From an uncultured Clostridia bacterium (GTDB taxonomy: Bacteria > Bacillota > Clostridia > Oscillospirales > Acutalibacteraceae): a stretch of DNA of 32,695 nucleotides. Of the stretch, positions 22,565 to 30,722 are shown piece after piece. The notes under the pieces were generated by a model, which worked only from the letters and a program-made list of their open reading frames with translations, did not search any database and was not told the origin of the DNA. The stretch is from contig CAMHHL010000019.1 in assembly GCA_946184925.1 (NCBI GenBank), forward strand, positions 1 through 32,695, read 5' to 3'. Numbering within the stretch: the stretch's first letter is position 1; each line of letters starts with the position of its first letter. Both the position numbers and the translations under genes were made by a program.

Positions 22565-22655
22565 GGCGGCATATTCACCATGTGACTTGAACTGCCATAA
22601 AGCAATTTTTGTTCGGTATTATTGGCAGTTTTGCAAAGACGGTTTGCCATGCCGC
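22565..22655. repeat. Nested inverted repeat between the EIN-like gene and nagB
   Basis: The outer arms GCGGCAT (22566-22572) and ATGCCGC (22649-22655) enclose the inner arms AACTGCCA (22590-22597) and TGGCAGTT (22623-22630). It lies in the divergent intergenic region upstream of the nagB promoter and contains no ORF of note. It may be a small mobile repeat, a small RNA or a cruciform regulatory site. Confidence 0.55.
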
Positions 22656-22670
22656 GAAGGGTGGATTTGC

Positions 22671-22699
22671 TTGACTTTTACCGCTATGTATGATAAAAT
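22671..22699 (+). promoter_or_regulatory. Promoter of the ribozyme-nagB operon
   Basis: TTGACT at 22671-22676, a 17-bp spacer and TAAAAT at 22694-22699. Transcription would start near 22706, about 85 bases before the ribozyme cleavage site. Confidence 0.8.
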
Positions 22700-22789
22700 T
22701 CTAAAGGTTATGGGTATTGGTGAAAGTATTGATATTCATTAGCCTATATACATAAAATAGCCTCTGAAAAAGGAGGAAAAGAGACTATT

Positions 22790-22930
22790 AGCGCCTGGAC
22801 CGAAATGGTTGACGAGGGTTGGCAGTTATCGAAAGACTCGGCGGATGCTGTCACGGCTTTGTGGGTCGACAGGGGAAAAGCAAAAAGCAGAATCAAAACT
22901 GTAACAGAGGTTTCCCCGGCACTTTCATTT
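22790..22930 (+). ncRNA. glmS self-cleaving ribozyme/riboswitch
   Basis: The RNA shows the glmS core in order: AGCGCC with cleavage expected between A22790 and G22791, a P1 stem GACC-GAAA-TGGTT, then GACGAGG (22811-22817), GTTATCGA (22825-22832), CTCGGCGGATGC (22837-22848), CACGGCT, and a 3' part ending in AACTGTAACAGAGG and TTTCCCC. Glucosamine-6-phosphate acts as a cofactor that triggers cleavage and mRNA decay, giving feedback repression of amino-sugar synthesis. Here the downstream gene is nagB, not glmS. The assignment is by motif order; a covariance search was not possible. Confidence 0.9.
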
Positions 22931-22971
22931 TGATTATAATTTATCTTTTACTATGAAAAGGAGATATTCCA

Positions 22972-23763
22972 ATGAGAGTTGTTATTCAGGATAATTACGA
23001 TAAAATGTGCAAATGGGCGGCTGACTATATCGCTCAGAAGATTAAGAATCACAAGGAGGACCGTCCCTTCGTGCTCGGACTTCCCACAGGTTCTTCGCCA
23101 ATCGGCGTTTATAAGGAGCTCTACACAATGAATCAGAAGGGTGAGCTTTCCTTCGCGAATGTTGTTACCTTCAACATGGACGAATACCTCGGTCTTCCTC
23201 ACGAGCATGACCAGAGCTACTGGTACTTCATGCACGACAATTTCTTCAATCACCTCGTTGATATGAAGCCCGAGAACATCAACATTCTCAACGGCATGAC
23301 AGATGATCCCGAGGGTGAGTGCGCAAGATATGAGGAGAAAATCGCTTCCTACGGCGGAATCGACCTCTTCATGGGCGGAATCGGCGTTGACGGTCACATC
23401 GCTTTCAACGAGCCTTTCACAAGCCTTTCGTCACGCACAGGCGTGAGAAACCTCACAACCGACACAAGAATTGTCAACTCACGTTTCTTCGGCAACGATC
23501 CCGAGGCTGTCCCTGCTCAGGCTCTTTCAGTCGGCGTCGGCACAGTTTATGATTCCAAGGAAGTTCTCATTCTCATCAACGGTCACAACAAGGCTACCGC
23601 TCTTGCAAAGACAGTTGAGGGTTCCGTAAGCCACAAGTGGACCTGCTCCGCTCTCCAGATGCATAACGGCGCAATCATCGCCTGCGATGAGGCAGCCTGC
23701 GGCGAGCTTACTGTTGACGCTTACAAATACTTCCTCGATATTGAAAAGAAGGAGAGACTTTAA
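22972..23763 (+). CDS. nagB: Glucosamine-6-phosphate deaminase/isomerase (probably working in the synthetic direction)
   Basis: This 263-residue protein has the NagB motifs [12 protein letters not shown] (36-47), NMDEYLGLP with Asp70, and [14 protein letters not shown] with Asp140, His142 and Glu147. All catalytic residues known from E. coli NagB (Asp72, Asp141, His143, Glu148) have counterparts. The reaction fructose-6-phosphate + NH3 = glucosamine-6-phosphate is reversible. Control by a glmS ribozyme and coupling to an acyltransferase and GlmM point to synthesis and not catabolism. AAAGGAG precedes the ATG. It overlaps the next gene by one base (TAATG). No nagA or transport gene is adjacent. 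Confidence 0.93.
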   Translation: MRVVIQDNYDKMCKWAADYIAQKIKNHKEDRPFVLGLPTGSSPIGVYKELYTMNQKGELSFANVVTFNMDEYLGLPHEHDQSYWYFMHDNFFNHLVDMKPENINILNGMTDDPEGECARYEEKIASYGGIDLFMGGIGVDGHIAFNEPFTSLSSRTGVRNLTTDTRIVNSRFFGNDPEAVPAQALSVGVGTVYDSKEVLILINGHNKATALAKTVEGSVSHKWTCSALQMHNGAIIACDEAACGELTVDAYKYFLDIEKKERL

Positions 23764-24425
23764 TGTACACTATCAAGGATCTATATGATCTTGATCATAC
23801 TCTTGCGAAGGATTATCTTTCGCAGTTCACCTACCCTTGGGAAGCTCTCAAGGGCATAAAGGACTTTATCCTCGAGCTCGGTCCCACACTCGGCGACGAC
23901 TATGAGGAGAGGGCAGAGGGCGTTTGGGTTCACAAGACCGCTAACGTTTTCCCCTCGGCTTATCTCGGCTCACCCTGTATCATAGGTCCCGAGACTGAGG
24001 TCAGACACGGCGCGTTTATCCGCGGCTCGGCTCTTGTCGGCGCCAACTGCGTAGTCGGCAACTCCGTTGAGCTCAAGAACGTTATCCTCTTTGATCACGT
24101 TCAGACTCCTCACTACAACTATGTAGGCGATTCGATTCTCGGCTATTTCTCACACATGGGCGCCGGTTCAATCACTTCTAACGTTAAATCCGACAAGAAG
24201 CTCGTCGTTGTCAAGAACGGCACAGAGCAGATTGAAACAGGAATCAAGAAGTTCGGCGCAATGCTCGGCGACTATGTTGAGGTTGGCTGTAACGCTGTCT
24301 GCAACCCCGGCTCCGTCCTCGGAAGACACGTTAGCGTCTATCCGACATCCTGCGTCCGCGGTGTTGTTCCCGAGAACTGTATTTTTAAGAACGATGGCGA
24401 GATTATCGAAAGGAAGGCTGACTGA
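23763..24425 (+). CDS. Left-handed beta-helix acyltransferase, GlmU C-terminal-like
   Basis: This 220-residue protein is a hexapeptide-repeat helix (for example AFIRGSALVGANCVVGNSVEL) that resembles the acetyltransferase half of GlmU. TPHYNYVGDSILG (115-127) matches the GlmU region that carries the catalytic histidine, here His117. The N-terminal 55 residues are not a nucleotidyltransferase domain, so the uridylyltransferase half is missing. The likely role is acetylation of glucosamine-1-phosphate made by the adjacent GlmM. Such proteins are often annotated as UDP-N-acetylglucosamine pyrophosphorylase-related. It overlaps both neighbours by one base, a tightly coupled operon. Confidence 0.8.
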   Translation: MYTIKDLYDLDHTLAKDYLSQFTYPWEALKGIKDFILELGPTLGDDYEERAEGVWVHKTANVFPSAYLGSPCIIGPETEVRHGAFIRGSALVGANCVVGNSVELKNVILFDHVQTPHYNYVGDSILGYFSHMGAGSITSNVKSDKKLVVVKNGTEQIETGIKKFGAMLGDYVEVGCNAVCNPGSVLGRHVSVYPTSCVRGVVPENCIFKNDGEIIERKAD

Positions 24426-25771
24426 TGGGTAAATATTTCGGAACCGACGGCTTCAGAGGCGAAGCCAACAAAAACCTCACCTTTGAACACGCAGTGCAGA
24501 TTGGTCGTTTCCTCGGCTGGTACTACGGCGCTAACATGGGCAAAAAGGCAAAGGTAGTTATCGGCAAGGATACCCGCCGTTCCTCATATATGTTTGAGTA
24601 CGCTCTCTGCACAGGTCTTATGGCGAGCGGAGCCGACGCGTACATTATGCACGTAACCACCACTCCGTCCGTTGCGTACATTACACGCATCGACGATTTT
24701 GACTGCGGTATTATGATTTCCGCTTCTCATAATCCTTACTTTGACAACGGTATCAAGGTTCTCAACAGCAAGGGCGAGAAGATGGAGGAGGAAACTCTCC
24801 TCAAGATTGAGGATTACATCGACGGCAAGCTGGAAATCCCCGTTGCGGAGAGAGAGAACATCGGCAGAACTGTCGACTATGTATCCGGTCGTAACCGCTA
24901 CATCGGATATCTTATTTCCATGAGCAAGTACAGCTTCAAGGGCAAGAAGGTCGCTCTCGACGTTTCAAACGGCGCAGCATGGCAAATTGCAAAGGGCGTT
25001 TTCGACGCTCTCGGCGCAAAGACATATGTTATCAACGATAATCCCGACGGTTTTAACATCAACACAAACTGCGGTTCAACTCATATTGAGGGTTTGCAGA
25101 AGTTTGTTGTTGATAACGGTATGGACGTCGGTTTCGCATATGACGGCGACGCTGACCGTTGTCTCGCAGTTGACGAGAAGGGCAACCTCATAACTGGCGA
25201 CCACATCATTTACATCTACGGTTGCTATATGAAGGAGAGAGGAAAGCTCCTCAACAACAAGGTTGTTGCTACAATCATGAGCAACTTCGGTCTTTTCAAG
25301 GCGCTTGACAAGGTCGGCATCGAGTACGACAAGACAAGCGTAGGCGACAAGTATGTATATGAGAACATGCTCCAGACCGGCAACCGCATCGGCGGCGAGG
25401 AGTCCGGTCATATCATCTTCTCAAAGTACGCCACCACAGGCGATGGTATCCTCACCTCGCTCAAGATGATGGAGGTTATGCTTGCAAAGGAGAAGCCCAT
25501 GAGCGAGCTTGCTGCTCCCATGGTTATGTATCCGCAGGTTCTCAAGAACGTCAGAGTAAAATCCAAGCCCGATGCCAAGAACGATCCCGATGTTCAGGCT
25601 GAGGTAGCCAAGGTTGCCGACGCTCTCGGCGATAACGGTCGTATCCTTCTTCGCGAATCCGGCACAGAGCCCGTTATTCGCGTAATGGTAGAGGCAGGCT
25701 CCGACGAGGAGTGTGAGAAGTATGTCGATCAGGTTATCGACGTAATCCGTTCCAAAGGTCACATCATCTGA
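24425..25771 (+). CDS. glmM: Phosphoglucosamine mutase (alpha-D-phosphohexomutase family)
   Basis: This 448-residue enzyme has the four domains of phosphohexomutases: phosphoserine Ser101 in MISASHNPYFDNGIK, the Mg2+ loop DGDADR (240-245), the sugar-binding GEESGH, and the phosphate-binding RESGTEPVIRVMVE. The start YFGTDGFRGEAN is typical of GlmM. It converts glucosamine-6-phosphate to glucosamine-1-phosphate for cell-wall synthesis. It closes the nagB-acyltransferase-glmM operon and is followed by a strong terminator. A phosphomannomutase role is less likely given the neighbours. Confidence 0.93.
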   Translation: MGKYFGTDGFRGEANKNLTFEHAVQIGRFLGWYYGANMGKKAKVVIGKDTRRSSYMFEYALCTGLMASGADAYIMHVTTTPSVAYITRIDDFDCGIMISASHNPYFDNGIKVLNSKGEKMEEETLLKIEDYIDGKLEIPVAERENIGRTVDYVSGRNRYIGYLISMSKYSFKGKKVALDVSNGAAWQIAKGVFDALGAKTYVINDNPDGFNINTNCGSTHIEGLQKFVVDNGMDVGFAYDGDADRCLAVDEKGNLITGDHIIYIYGCYMKERGKLLNNKVVATIMSNFGLFKALDKVGIEYDKTSVGDKYVYENMLQTGNRIGGEESGHIIFSKYATTGDGILTSLKMMEVMLAKEKPMSELAAPMVMYPQVLKNVRVKSKPDAKNDPDVQAEVAKVADALGDNGRILLRESGTEPVIRVMVEAGSDEECEKYVDQVIDVIRSKGHII

Positions 25772-25784
25772 TAATAGTTTGTTG

Positions 25785-25814
25785 CGGACTGTCGCGTTGC
25801 GGCAGTCCGTTTTT
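25785..25814 (+). terminator. Terminator of the nagB-glmM operon
   Basis: CGGACTG (25785-25791) and CAGTCCG (25803-25809) with inner pairs, followed by TTTTT, which is also the edge of MITE copy 3. Confidence 0.88.
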
Positions 25815-25911
25815 GACTTTATAGGAAACTGCTCTGTAACGCCGCAAAAAATATAACTTTTTTGCAAGACAACTGAAATAGCAATAGTATAAGCTCCTAT
25901 AAAGCTAAAAA
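25810..25911 (+). repeat. MITE-like element, copy 3 (complete)
   Basis: The ends TTTTTGACTTTATAGGA and TCCTATAAAGCTAAAAA are imperfect terminal inverted repeats (15 of 17 match). The centre has a perfect GCAAAAAA-TATAAC-TTTTTTGC hairpin. The element begins in the T-tract of the glmM terminator. No ORF is inside, and there is no transposase in the window. Confidence 0.9.
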
Positions 25912-25943
25912 CAATTTTTATCGAATAAATATTTCAAAAAGAC

Positions 25944-25972
25944 TTGATTTGTATTCTCCGAAAGATTATCAT
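25944..25972 (+). promoter_or_regulatory. Promoter of the NAD salvage operon
   Basis: TTGATT at 25944-25949, a 17-bp spacer and TATCAT at 25967-25972, just after MITE copy 3. Confidence 0.65.
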
Positions 25973-26008
25973 ATTATATGTGCATACCTTTTTGAAAGGG
26001 GAATTTTG

Positions 26009-26533
26009 ATGAAAAAGTTTTTGGTAGTTGTCGATATGCAGAAGGACTTTGTCGACGGCGCGCTCGGTACAGCCGAGGCTGTCGCGATTGTTTCGAATGT
26101 CATCGAAAAGATTGAAAGCTTTGACGGCGATATATTTGTGACATATGATACACATTATGAAAATTATATGGACACCGCGGAGGGCAAGAACCTTCCGGTT
26201 CCGCATTGCATAAAGGGAACAGACGGCTGGGAGCTTGACAAGAATGTTGCCGCCGCGCTCGACGGCAGAGAATATACAGCCGTCGAGAAAAACACCTTCG
26301 GTTCTGTTTGTTTGCCGGAAAAGATAAAGACGGCAGCCGGCGGAGATGACTTTTCTATTGAGCTTGTCGGTCTTTGCACCGACATCTGCGTTGTCAGTAA
26401 CGCGCTTTTGCTCAAGGCGAGCTTCCCCGAAATGCCGATTTCTGTCGATTCGTCATGCTGCGCCGGAGTGACGACGCAGGCTCACGAGGCGGCTCTCGTT
26501 ACTATGAAAAGCTGCCAGATTGATGTAGTTTAA
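26009..26533 (+). CDS. pncA: Nicotinamidase (isochorismatase-like hydrolase)
   Basis: This 174-residue cysteine hydrolase has the triad Asp9 (VVDMQKDF), Lys94 (VEKNTFG) and Cys127 (GLCTDICVVSNA), and the PncA metal ligands Asp47, His49 and His66. It converts nicotinamide to nicotinate. The metal site and the three downstream NAD genes make nicotinamidase much more likely than another isochorismatase-family activity. The ATG at 26009 follows AAAGGGGAA. It heads a four-gene operon with gaps of 12, 12 and 14 bases. Confidence 0.9.
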   Translation: MKKFLVVVDMQKDFVDGALGTAEAVAIVSNVIEKIESFDGDIFVTYDTHYENYMDTAEGKNLPVPHCIKGTDGWELDKNVAAALDGREYTAVEKNTFGSVCLPEKIKTAAGGDDFSIELVGLCTDICVVSNALLLKASFPEMPISVDSSCCAGVTTQAHEAALVTMKSCQIDVV

Positions 26534-26545
26534 GGAGGATATGCC

Positions 26546-27271
26546 ATGTTTAACGCTGAAAAAATAAAGAACGATTGCGTTCAGTGGATTCGCGATTTTT
26601 TTGAGGAGAACGGCAAGGGTTGTAATGCCGTCGTCGGTATCTCCGGCGGCAAGGACAGCTCTATTGTCGCCGCGCTCTGCGTCGAGGCTCTCGGCAAGGA
26701 TAGAGTGATCGGGGTGCTTATGCCATGCGGCGAGCAACACGACATTGACATGGCTCAGTTGCTTGTCGATACGCTCGGAATCAAGCACTATGTCGTTAAC
26801 ATTAAGGATGCTGTCGAAGGGCTCACAAACAGCATTCCGTTCGAGCTGGGTGAGCAGAGCCGCACAAATCTCCCGCCGAGAATCCGAATGGCTACTCTCT
26901 ATGCCGTTTCCCAGAGCCACAACGGTCGCGTTGCAAATACCTGCAATCTCTCCGAGGACTGGGTAGGTTATTCTACGCGCTACGGCGACGCTGCAGGCGA
27001 TTTCAGTCCGTGCTCAAATCTCACCGTTCAGGAAATGAAGGCAATCGGCAGAATCCTCGGACTTCCCGACGTTCTCGTTGACAAGGTTCCGATCGACGGA
27101 CTTTGCGGCAAGACTGACGAGGATAACCTAGGCTTCACTTATGCAGAGCTTGACAGATATATCCGCGAGGGTGTAATTGAGGACGAGGCGAAGAAGGAAA
27201 GAATAGACAGACTCCACAAAATCAACCGGTTCAAGCTGCAGCTTATGCCGGCTTTCAAACCCGAGATTTAA
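26546..27271 (+). CDS. nadE: NH3-dependent NAD+ synthetase
   Basis: This 241-residue protein is the short, ammonia-using form: no glutaminase domain is fused. The P-loop is SGGKDS (33-38) in VVGISGGKDSSIVAALC, and TCNLSEDWVGYSTRYGDAAGDF and KVPIDGLCGKTDEDNLGF are family blocks. It amidates nicotinate adenine dinucleotide to NAD+. AAGGAGGATATGCC places a near-consensus ribosome site before the ATG. Confidence 0.95.
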   Translation: MFNAEKIKNDCVQWIRDFFEENGKGCNAVVGISGGKDSSIVAALCVEALGKDRVIGVLMPCGEQHDIDMAQLLVDTLGIKHYVVNIKDAVEGLTNSIPFELGEQSRTNLPPRIRMATLYAVSQSHNGRVANTCNLSEDWVGYSTRYGDAAGDFSPCSNLTVQEMKAIGRILGLPDVLVDKVPIDGLCGKTDEDNLGFTYAELDRYIREGVIEDEAKKERIDRLHKINRFKLQLMPAFKPEI

Positions 27272-27283
27272 GGAGTGAGAGCT

Positions 27284-27832
27284 TTGAAGCCCTATAAACT
27301 GGGAATAACCGTCGGCAGGTTTCAGACCTTCCACTCCGGTCACGAATATATGATAGAAAAGGCTGTCTCGCTCTGCGACAGAGTCGGAGTTTTCGTCGGC
27401 TCGTCGCAGGAATCCGGCACAGCAAAAAATCCGTTCAGCTATGAGGTTCGCGAGGAAATACTCAGAAAGGTTTTCGACAAAAAAGTTGAGATTTATCCGC
27501 TGCCTGATATCGGAGTGGGGAACAACTCGAAGTGGGGCGACTATGTACTAAAAAACGTTGTTGAGCGCTTCGGAGAAGCTCCCGATTTGCTCGTCTCAGG
27601 CAAGGAGGAGCGCAGGCTCGGATGGTTTGACGATATGAACGGAATTATGGTGTCTGAGCTGTATGTTCCCAAGGTTATCGACATCTCAGCCACAAAAATG
27701 AGGGAGTTTATGCTCGACGGCAACCTTGAGGAATGGAAAAAATACACGAGCGAAAGCCTTTGGAGCGAATTTGACAGGCTCTCGCGTTATGTCCGCGACT
27801 CAAAGGATGAGCTGCGCACGGACAGTATCTGA
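27284..27832 (+). CDS. Nicotinate/nicotinamide mononucleotide adenylyltransferase (NadM/NadR-like)
   Basis: This 182-residue nucleotidyltransferase has the HxGH motif in GRFQTFHSGHEYM (His17-His20) and ISATKMR at 134-140 (ISxTxxR). The GRFQ start and overall length are closer to NadM or the NadR adenylyltransferase domain than to bacterial NadD. It would join (nicotinate) mononucleotide to ATP. I favour the TTG at 27284, eight bases after AAGGAG, because a GTG at 27275 overlaps that ribosome site. In the operon it supplies the step between PncB and NadE. Confidence 0.85.
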   Translation: MKPYKLGITVGRFQTFHSGHEYMIEKAVSLCDRVGVFVGSSQESGTAKNPFSYEVREEILRKVFDKKVEIYPLPDIGVGNNSKWGDYVLKNVVERFGEAPDLLVSGKEERRLGWFDDMNGIMVSELYVPKVIDISATKMREFMLDGNLEEWKKYTSESLWSEFDRLSRYVRDSKDELRTDSI

Positions 27833-27846
27833 AAGGAAATGAACAC

Positions 27847-29037
27847 ATGAAACTACAGCCGGTTATAGAATCGTTGCTCGACACCGATTTATATAAATTC
27901 AATATGGATCAGGTGATTTTCCACAATCACACTGACCTCTGCGGCAAGTACTACTTCAAATGCCGCAACAAAAACGTCTTTTTCAGCGAGGATGTCACCG
28001 AGGAAATCAAGTCTCAGATTGACCACCTCTGCACATTAAGGTTCAGCAAGAACGAACTCAACTATCTCCGCTCAATCCGCTTCATAAAGGACGACTATGT
28101 TGAATTTCTCAGACTATGGCGCCCGATTCGCGACTATGTTTCGGTCAGCCGCACTAAGAGCGGCGAGCTTGAAATTGTCGTTGACGGTCCCTTGTTTTCG
28201 GCAATGCAGTTTGAGATTTATCTGCTCGAGATTGTCAACGAGGTTTATTTCAGAATGAACTTCGATTATGACGATCTCCGCAAGTCAGCCGAGGAAAAGC
28301 TCGATTCCAAAATTGCCGCGCTCAACAGCGGTAAGTATAATTTCAAATTTGCTGAATTCGGTTGCCGAAGAAGGCTCTCTAGGGAGTGGCAGGACGTTGT
28401 AGTAAGGCGTTTCGCGACAGAGACCGACAAGTGTATCGGCACCTCAAACGTCTATCTGGCGATGAAGTACAATCTCACGCCAATCGGCACCTATGCTCAC
28501 GAGTATGTCCAGATGTATCAGGGAATCGACGAGATTCCGCTCGCGTTCACAAACCACTACGCGATGGAGGACTGGTACGCCGAGTATCAGGGTGACAACG
28601 GAACCGCCCTCACCGACACAATCACAACCGACCTTTTCCTGCTCGATTTCAACCGCTCAATGGTCAACAACTACTCAGGCGTCCGTCACGACAGCGGTGA
28701 CCCGTACGAGTGGGGTGAGAAGATGATTCGTCACTATGAAAGCTATGGTGTAGACCCAAGGTCAAAGCTTCTGCTGTTTAGTGACAGTCTCGATTTTGAC
28801 AGAGCGCAGGCGCTTTTTGACCATTTCAGGGACAGAACGAAGGTCAGCTTCGGTATCGGTACCTTCTGCTCAAACGACACCTGCGAGGAGCCGCTCAACA
28901 TTGTTATAAAGCTCCAGTACGTCAACGGCAGACCGGTCGCAAAGCTTTCCGACGATGTCGGCAAGGCGATGTGCCGCGACGAGAGCTATCTTGAGTATCT
29001 CAAGCGCTCGGTTAATTTCAGGCTCAACAGAGCGTAA
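27847..29037 (+). CDS. pncB: Nicotinate phosphoribosyltransferase
   Basis: This 396-residue protein starts LLDTDLYKFNMDQVIF, with GTSNVYLAMKYNLTPIGTYAHE and GVRHDSGDPYEWGEKM, all PncB blocks. It makes nicotinate mononucleotide from nicotinate and PRPP. The length agrees with the proteobacterial-type PncB (about 400 residues) and not the longer Gram-positive form (about 490). That could reflect transfer or simply an alternative subfamily in this lineage. It is the last gene of the salvage operon; cstA follows after 26 bp. Confidence 0.94.
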   Translation: MKLQPVIESLLDTDLYKFNMDQVIFHNHTDLCGKYYFKCRNKNVFFSEDVTEEIKSQIDHLCTLRFSKNELNYLRSIRFIKDDYVEFLRLWRPIRDYVSVSRTKSGELEIVVDGPLFSAMQFEIYLLEIVNEVYFRMNFDYDDLRKSAEEKLDSKIAALNSGKYNFKFAEFGCRRRLSREWQDVVVRRFATETDKCIGTSNVYLAMKYNLTPIGTYAHEYVQMYQGIDEIPLAFTNHYAMEDWYAEYQGDNGTALTDTITTDLFLLDFNRSMVNNYSGVRHDSGDPYEWGEKMIRHYESYGVDPRSKLLLFSDSLDFDRAQALFDHFRDRTKVSFGIGTFCSNDTCEEPLNIVIKLQYVNGRPVAKLSDDVGKAMCRDESYLEYLKRSVNFRLNRA

Positions 29038-29063
29038 TATTTTTACAAAAGAGGTAATTGAAG

Positions 29064-30512
29064 ATGATATCGCTGTTAATTTCTTTTGCAGTGTTAATTG
29101 TAGGATTTATAATTTACGGAAAAGTAACCGAAAAGATTTTTGCTCCGGATGACCGCCAAACTCCGGCAATCGCGATTAATGACGGCGTTGACTGCGTTCC
29201 GATGAAAACCTGGAAGGCTTTTCTCATACAGCTATTGAACATCGCCGGAACAGGCCCGATTTTCGGAGCGCTGATGGGTGCGGTGTTCGGCCCGGTCGTA
29301 TTTCTATGGATAGTTTTCGGCTCAATTCTGGGCGGTGCTGTTCACGATTATATGAGCGGTATGATAAGCTCCCGTCACAAGGGCGCGTCAATCGCCGAGC
29401 TTTCGGGAACATATCTCGGTAAGGTTGCCAAGTGGATAATGCGCGTGTTCTCTGTCGTTCTTCTCGTGCTCTGCGGCACTGTTTTTGTCACAAGCCCCGC
29501 CGGCTTGCTTGACAAGCTCACTCCCGACTGGATGAACGGCACCTTCTGGGCGGTTATTATTCTTGCTTATTACTTGCTCGCTACGCTTTTGCCCATTGAT
29601 AAGCTGATTGGAAAGCTGTATCCCATATTCGGCGTGCTCCTGATTGTTATGGCAGCAGCGGTAATCGGAGGTATTATCTTCTCCGGCGGAAAATATACAA
29701 TCCCGGAAATTTCTTTGCAGAATCTTCACCCCGATGGTACTCCGATTTGGCCTTATATGTTTATAACCGTTGCGTGTGGCGCTGTTTCCGGCTTCCACGC
29801 TACTCAGTCGCCGATGATTGCAAAGTGCATTAAGTCCGAGCGAGAGGGAAGAATCGTATTCTACGGCGCCATGATTTCGGAGTCGGTTATCGCTCTTGTC
29901 TGGGCGGCGGCAGGCGTTTCCTTCTACGGCGCGACCCAGCTTCTCAACGAAGCGCTAAAGGGCGGCGCGTCAAATGTCGTTTATGAGATTTCAACCGGCG
30001 TGCTCGGCGTTTTCGGCGGTTTTCTCGCCGTCGCGGGAGTTATTGTCTGCCCGATTACCTCGGGCGATACAGCCTTCCGAAGCGCACGTCTTATCCTCGC
30101 CGAAACCTTCCGCCTCGACCAGAAAAGCATGAGAAACCGCCTGCTCATCACAATTCCGCTCCTTGTAATCGGCGGCTTGCTGACATGGTTCGCTATAGTC
30201 AATGACAACGGCTTTCAGATTATCTGGCGCTACTTCTCGTGGAGCAACCAGACCTTGGCGATGATTGCGCTTTGGGTTTCGACCGCTTATCTGCTCAAGA
30301 AAGGAAAGTACCGCTTCGGTTCACTGATAACCGCTTTACCGGCAGCATTCATGACCTCAGTAAGTATCACCTACATCATGATAGCGCAAGAGGGCTTCAG
30401 GCTTAACGCGACAATTTCCTACACCGTCGGCGCTTCCGCCGCGGCAGTCCTGCTCGTTGTTTATTTTGTTATTCTAATCCGAAATATCAAACGTCCGGTC
30501 AATTCCGCTTGA
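29064..30512 (+). CDS. CstA-family carbon starvation protein (peptide/pyruvate transporter family)
   Basis: This 482-residue membrane protein has about 13 hydrophobic segments and the CstA blocks QLLNIAGTGPIFGALMGAVFGP, GGAVHDYMSGMISSRHKGASIAEL, SGFHATQSPMIAKCIKSEREGR and CPITSGDTAFRSARLILAE. It is the short form, lacking the C-terminal extension of E. coli CstA and BtsT. Known relatives import peptides or pyruvate. The ATG at 29064 is eight bases after GAGGT. It could be read through from pncB, as no terminator lies between them. Confidence 0.9.
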   Translation: MISLLISFAVLIVGFIIYGKVTEKIFAPDDRQTPAIAINDGVDCVPMKTWKAFLIQLLNIAGTGPIFGALMGAVFGPVVFLWIVFGSILGGAVHDYMSGMISSRHKGASIAELSGTYLGKVAKWIMRVFSVVLLVLCGTVFVTSPAGLLDKLTPDWMNGTFWAVIILAYYLLATLLPIDKLIGKLYPIFGVLLIVMAAAVIGGIIFSGGKYTIPEISLQNLHPDGTPIWPYMFITVACGAVSGFHATQSPMIAKCIKSEREGRIVFYGAMISESVIALVWAAAGVSFYGATQLLNEALKGGASNVVYEISTGVLGVFGGFLAVAGVIVCPITSGDTAFRSARLILAETFRLDQKSMRNRLLITIPLLVIGGLLTWFAIVNDNGFQIIWRYFSWSNQTLAMIALWVSTAYLLKKGKYRFGSLITALPAAFMTSVSITYIMIAQEGFRLNATISYTVGASAAAVLLVVYFVILIRNIKRPVNSA

Positions 30513-30610
30513 GAATGCCCAAGTCAATGCACAAACTCCTTGCAGAGCGTTCTAAGCAGACTGAATCAGCATGAATCAATATTGCATTTACCTGCTTTCT
30601 CATTATAGCT

Positions 30611-30652
30611 AAAACAACCACGCCGTACCCAAAAGTGCGGCGTGGTTGTTTT
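30611..30652. terminator. Strong bidirectional terminator after cstA
   Basis: AAAACAACCACGCCG (30611-30625) and CGGCGTGGTTGTTTT (30638-30652) form a perfect 15-bp stem with A and T runs on both sides. The stretch 30513-30610 before it has no gene or structure that I can support. Confidence 0.92.
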
Positions 30653-30722
30653 CAACCTTCATTTGTATAAATTTTATTATACACTATTCGACAAAACATT
30701 TCAATTATTTGTCGGAATTCAT

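Noticed and set aside
30513..30610. Possible small RNA or tRNA after cstA
   Set aside because: No cloverleaf, no CCA-type acceptor pairing and no clear hairpin before the terminator at 30611.
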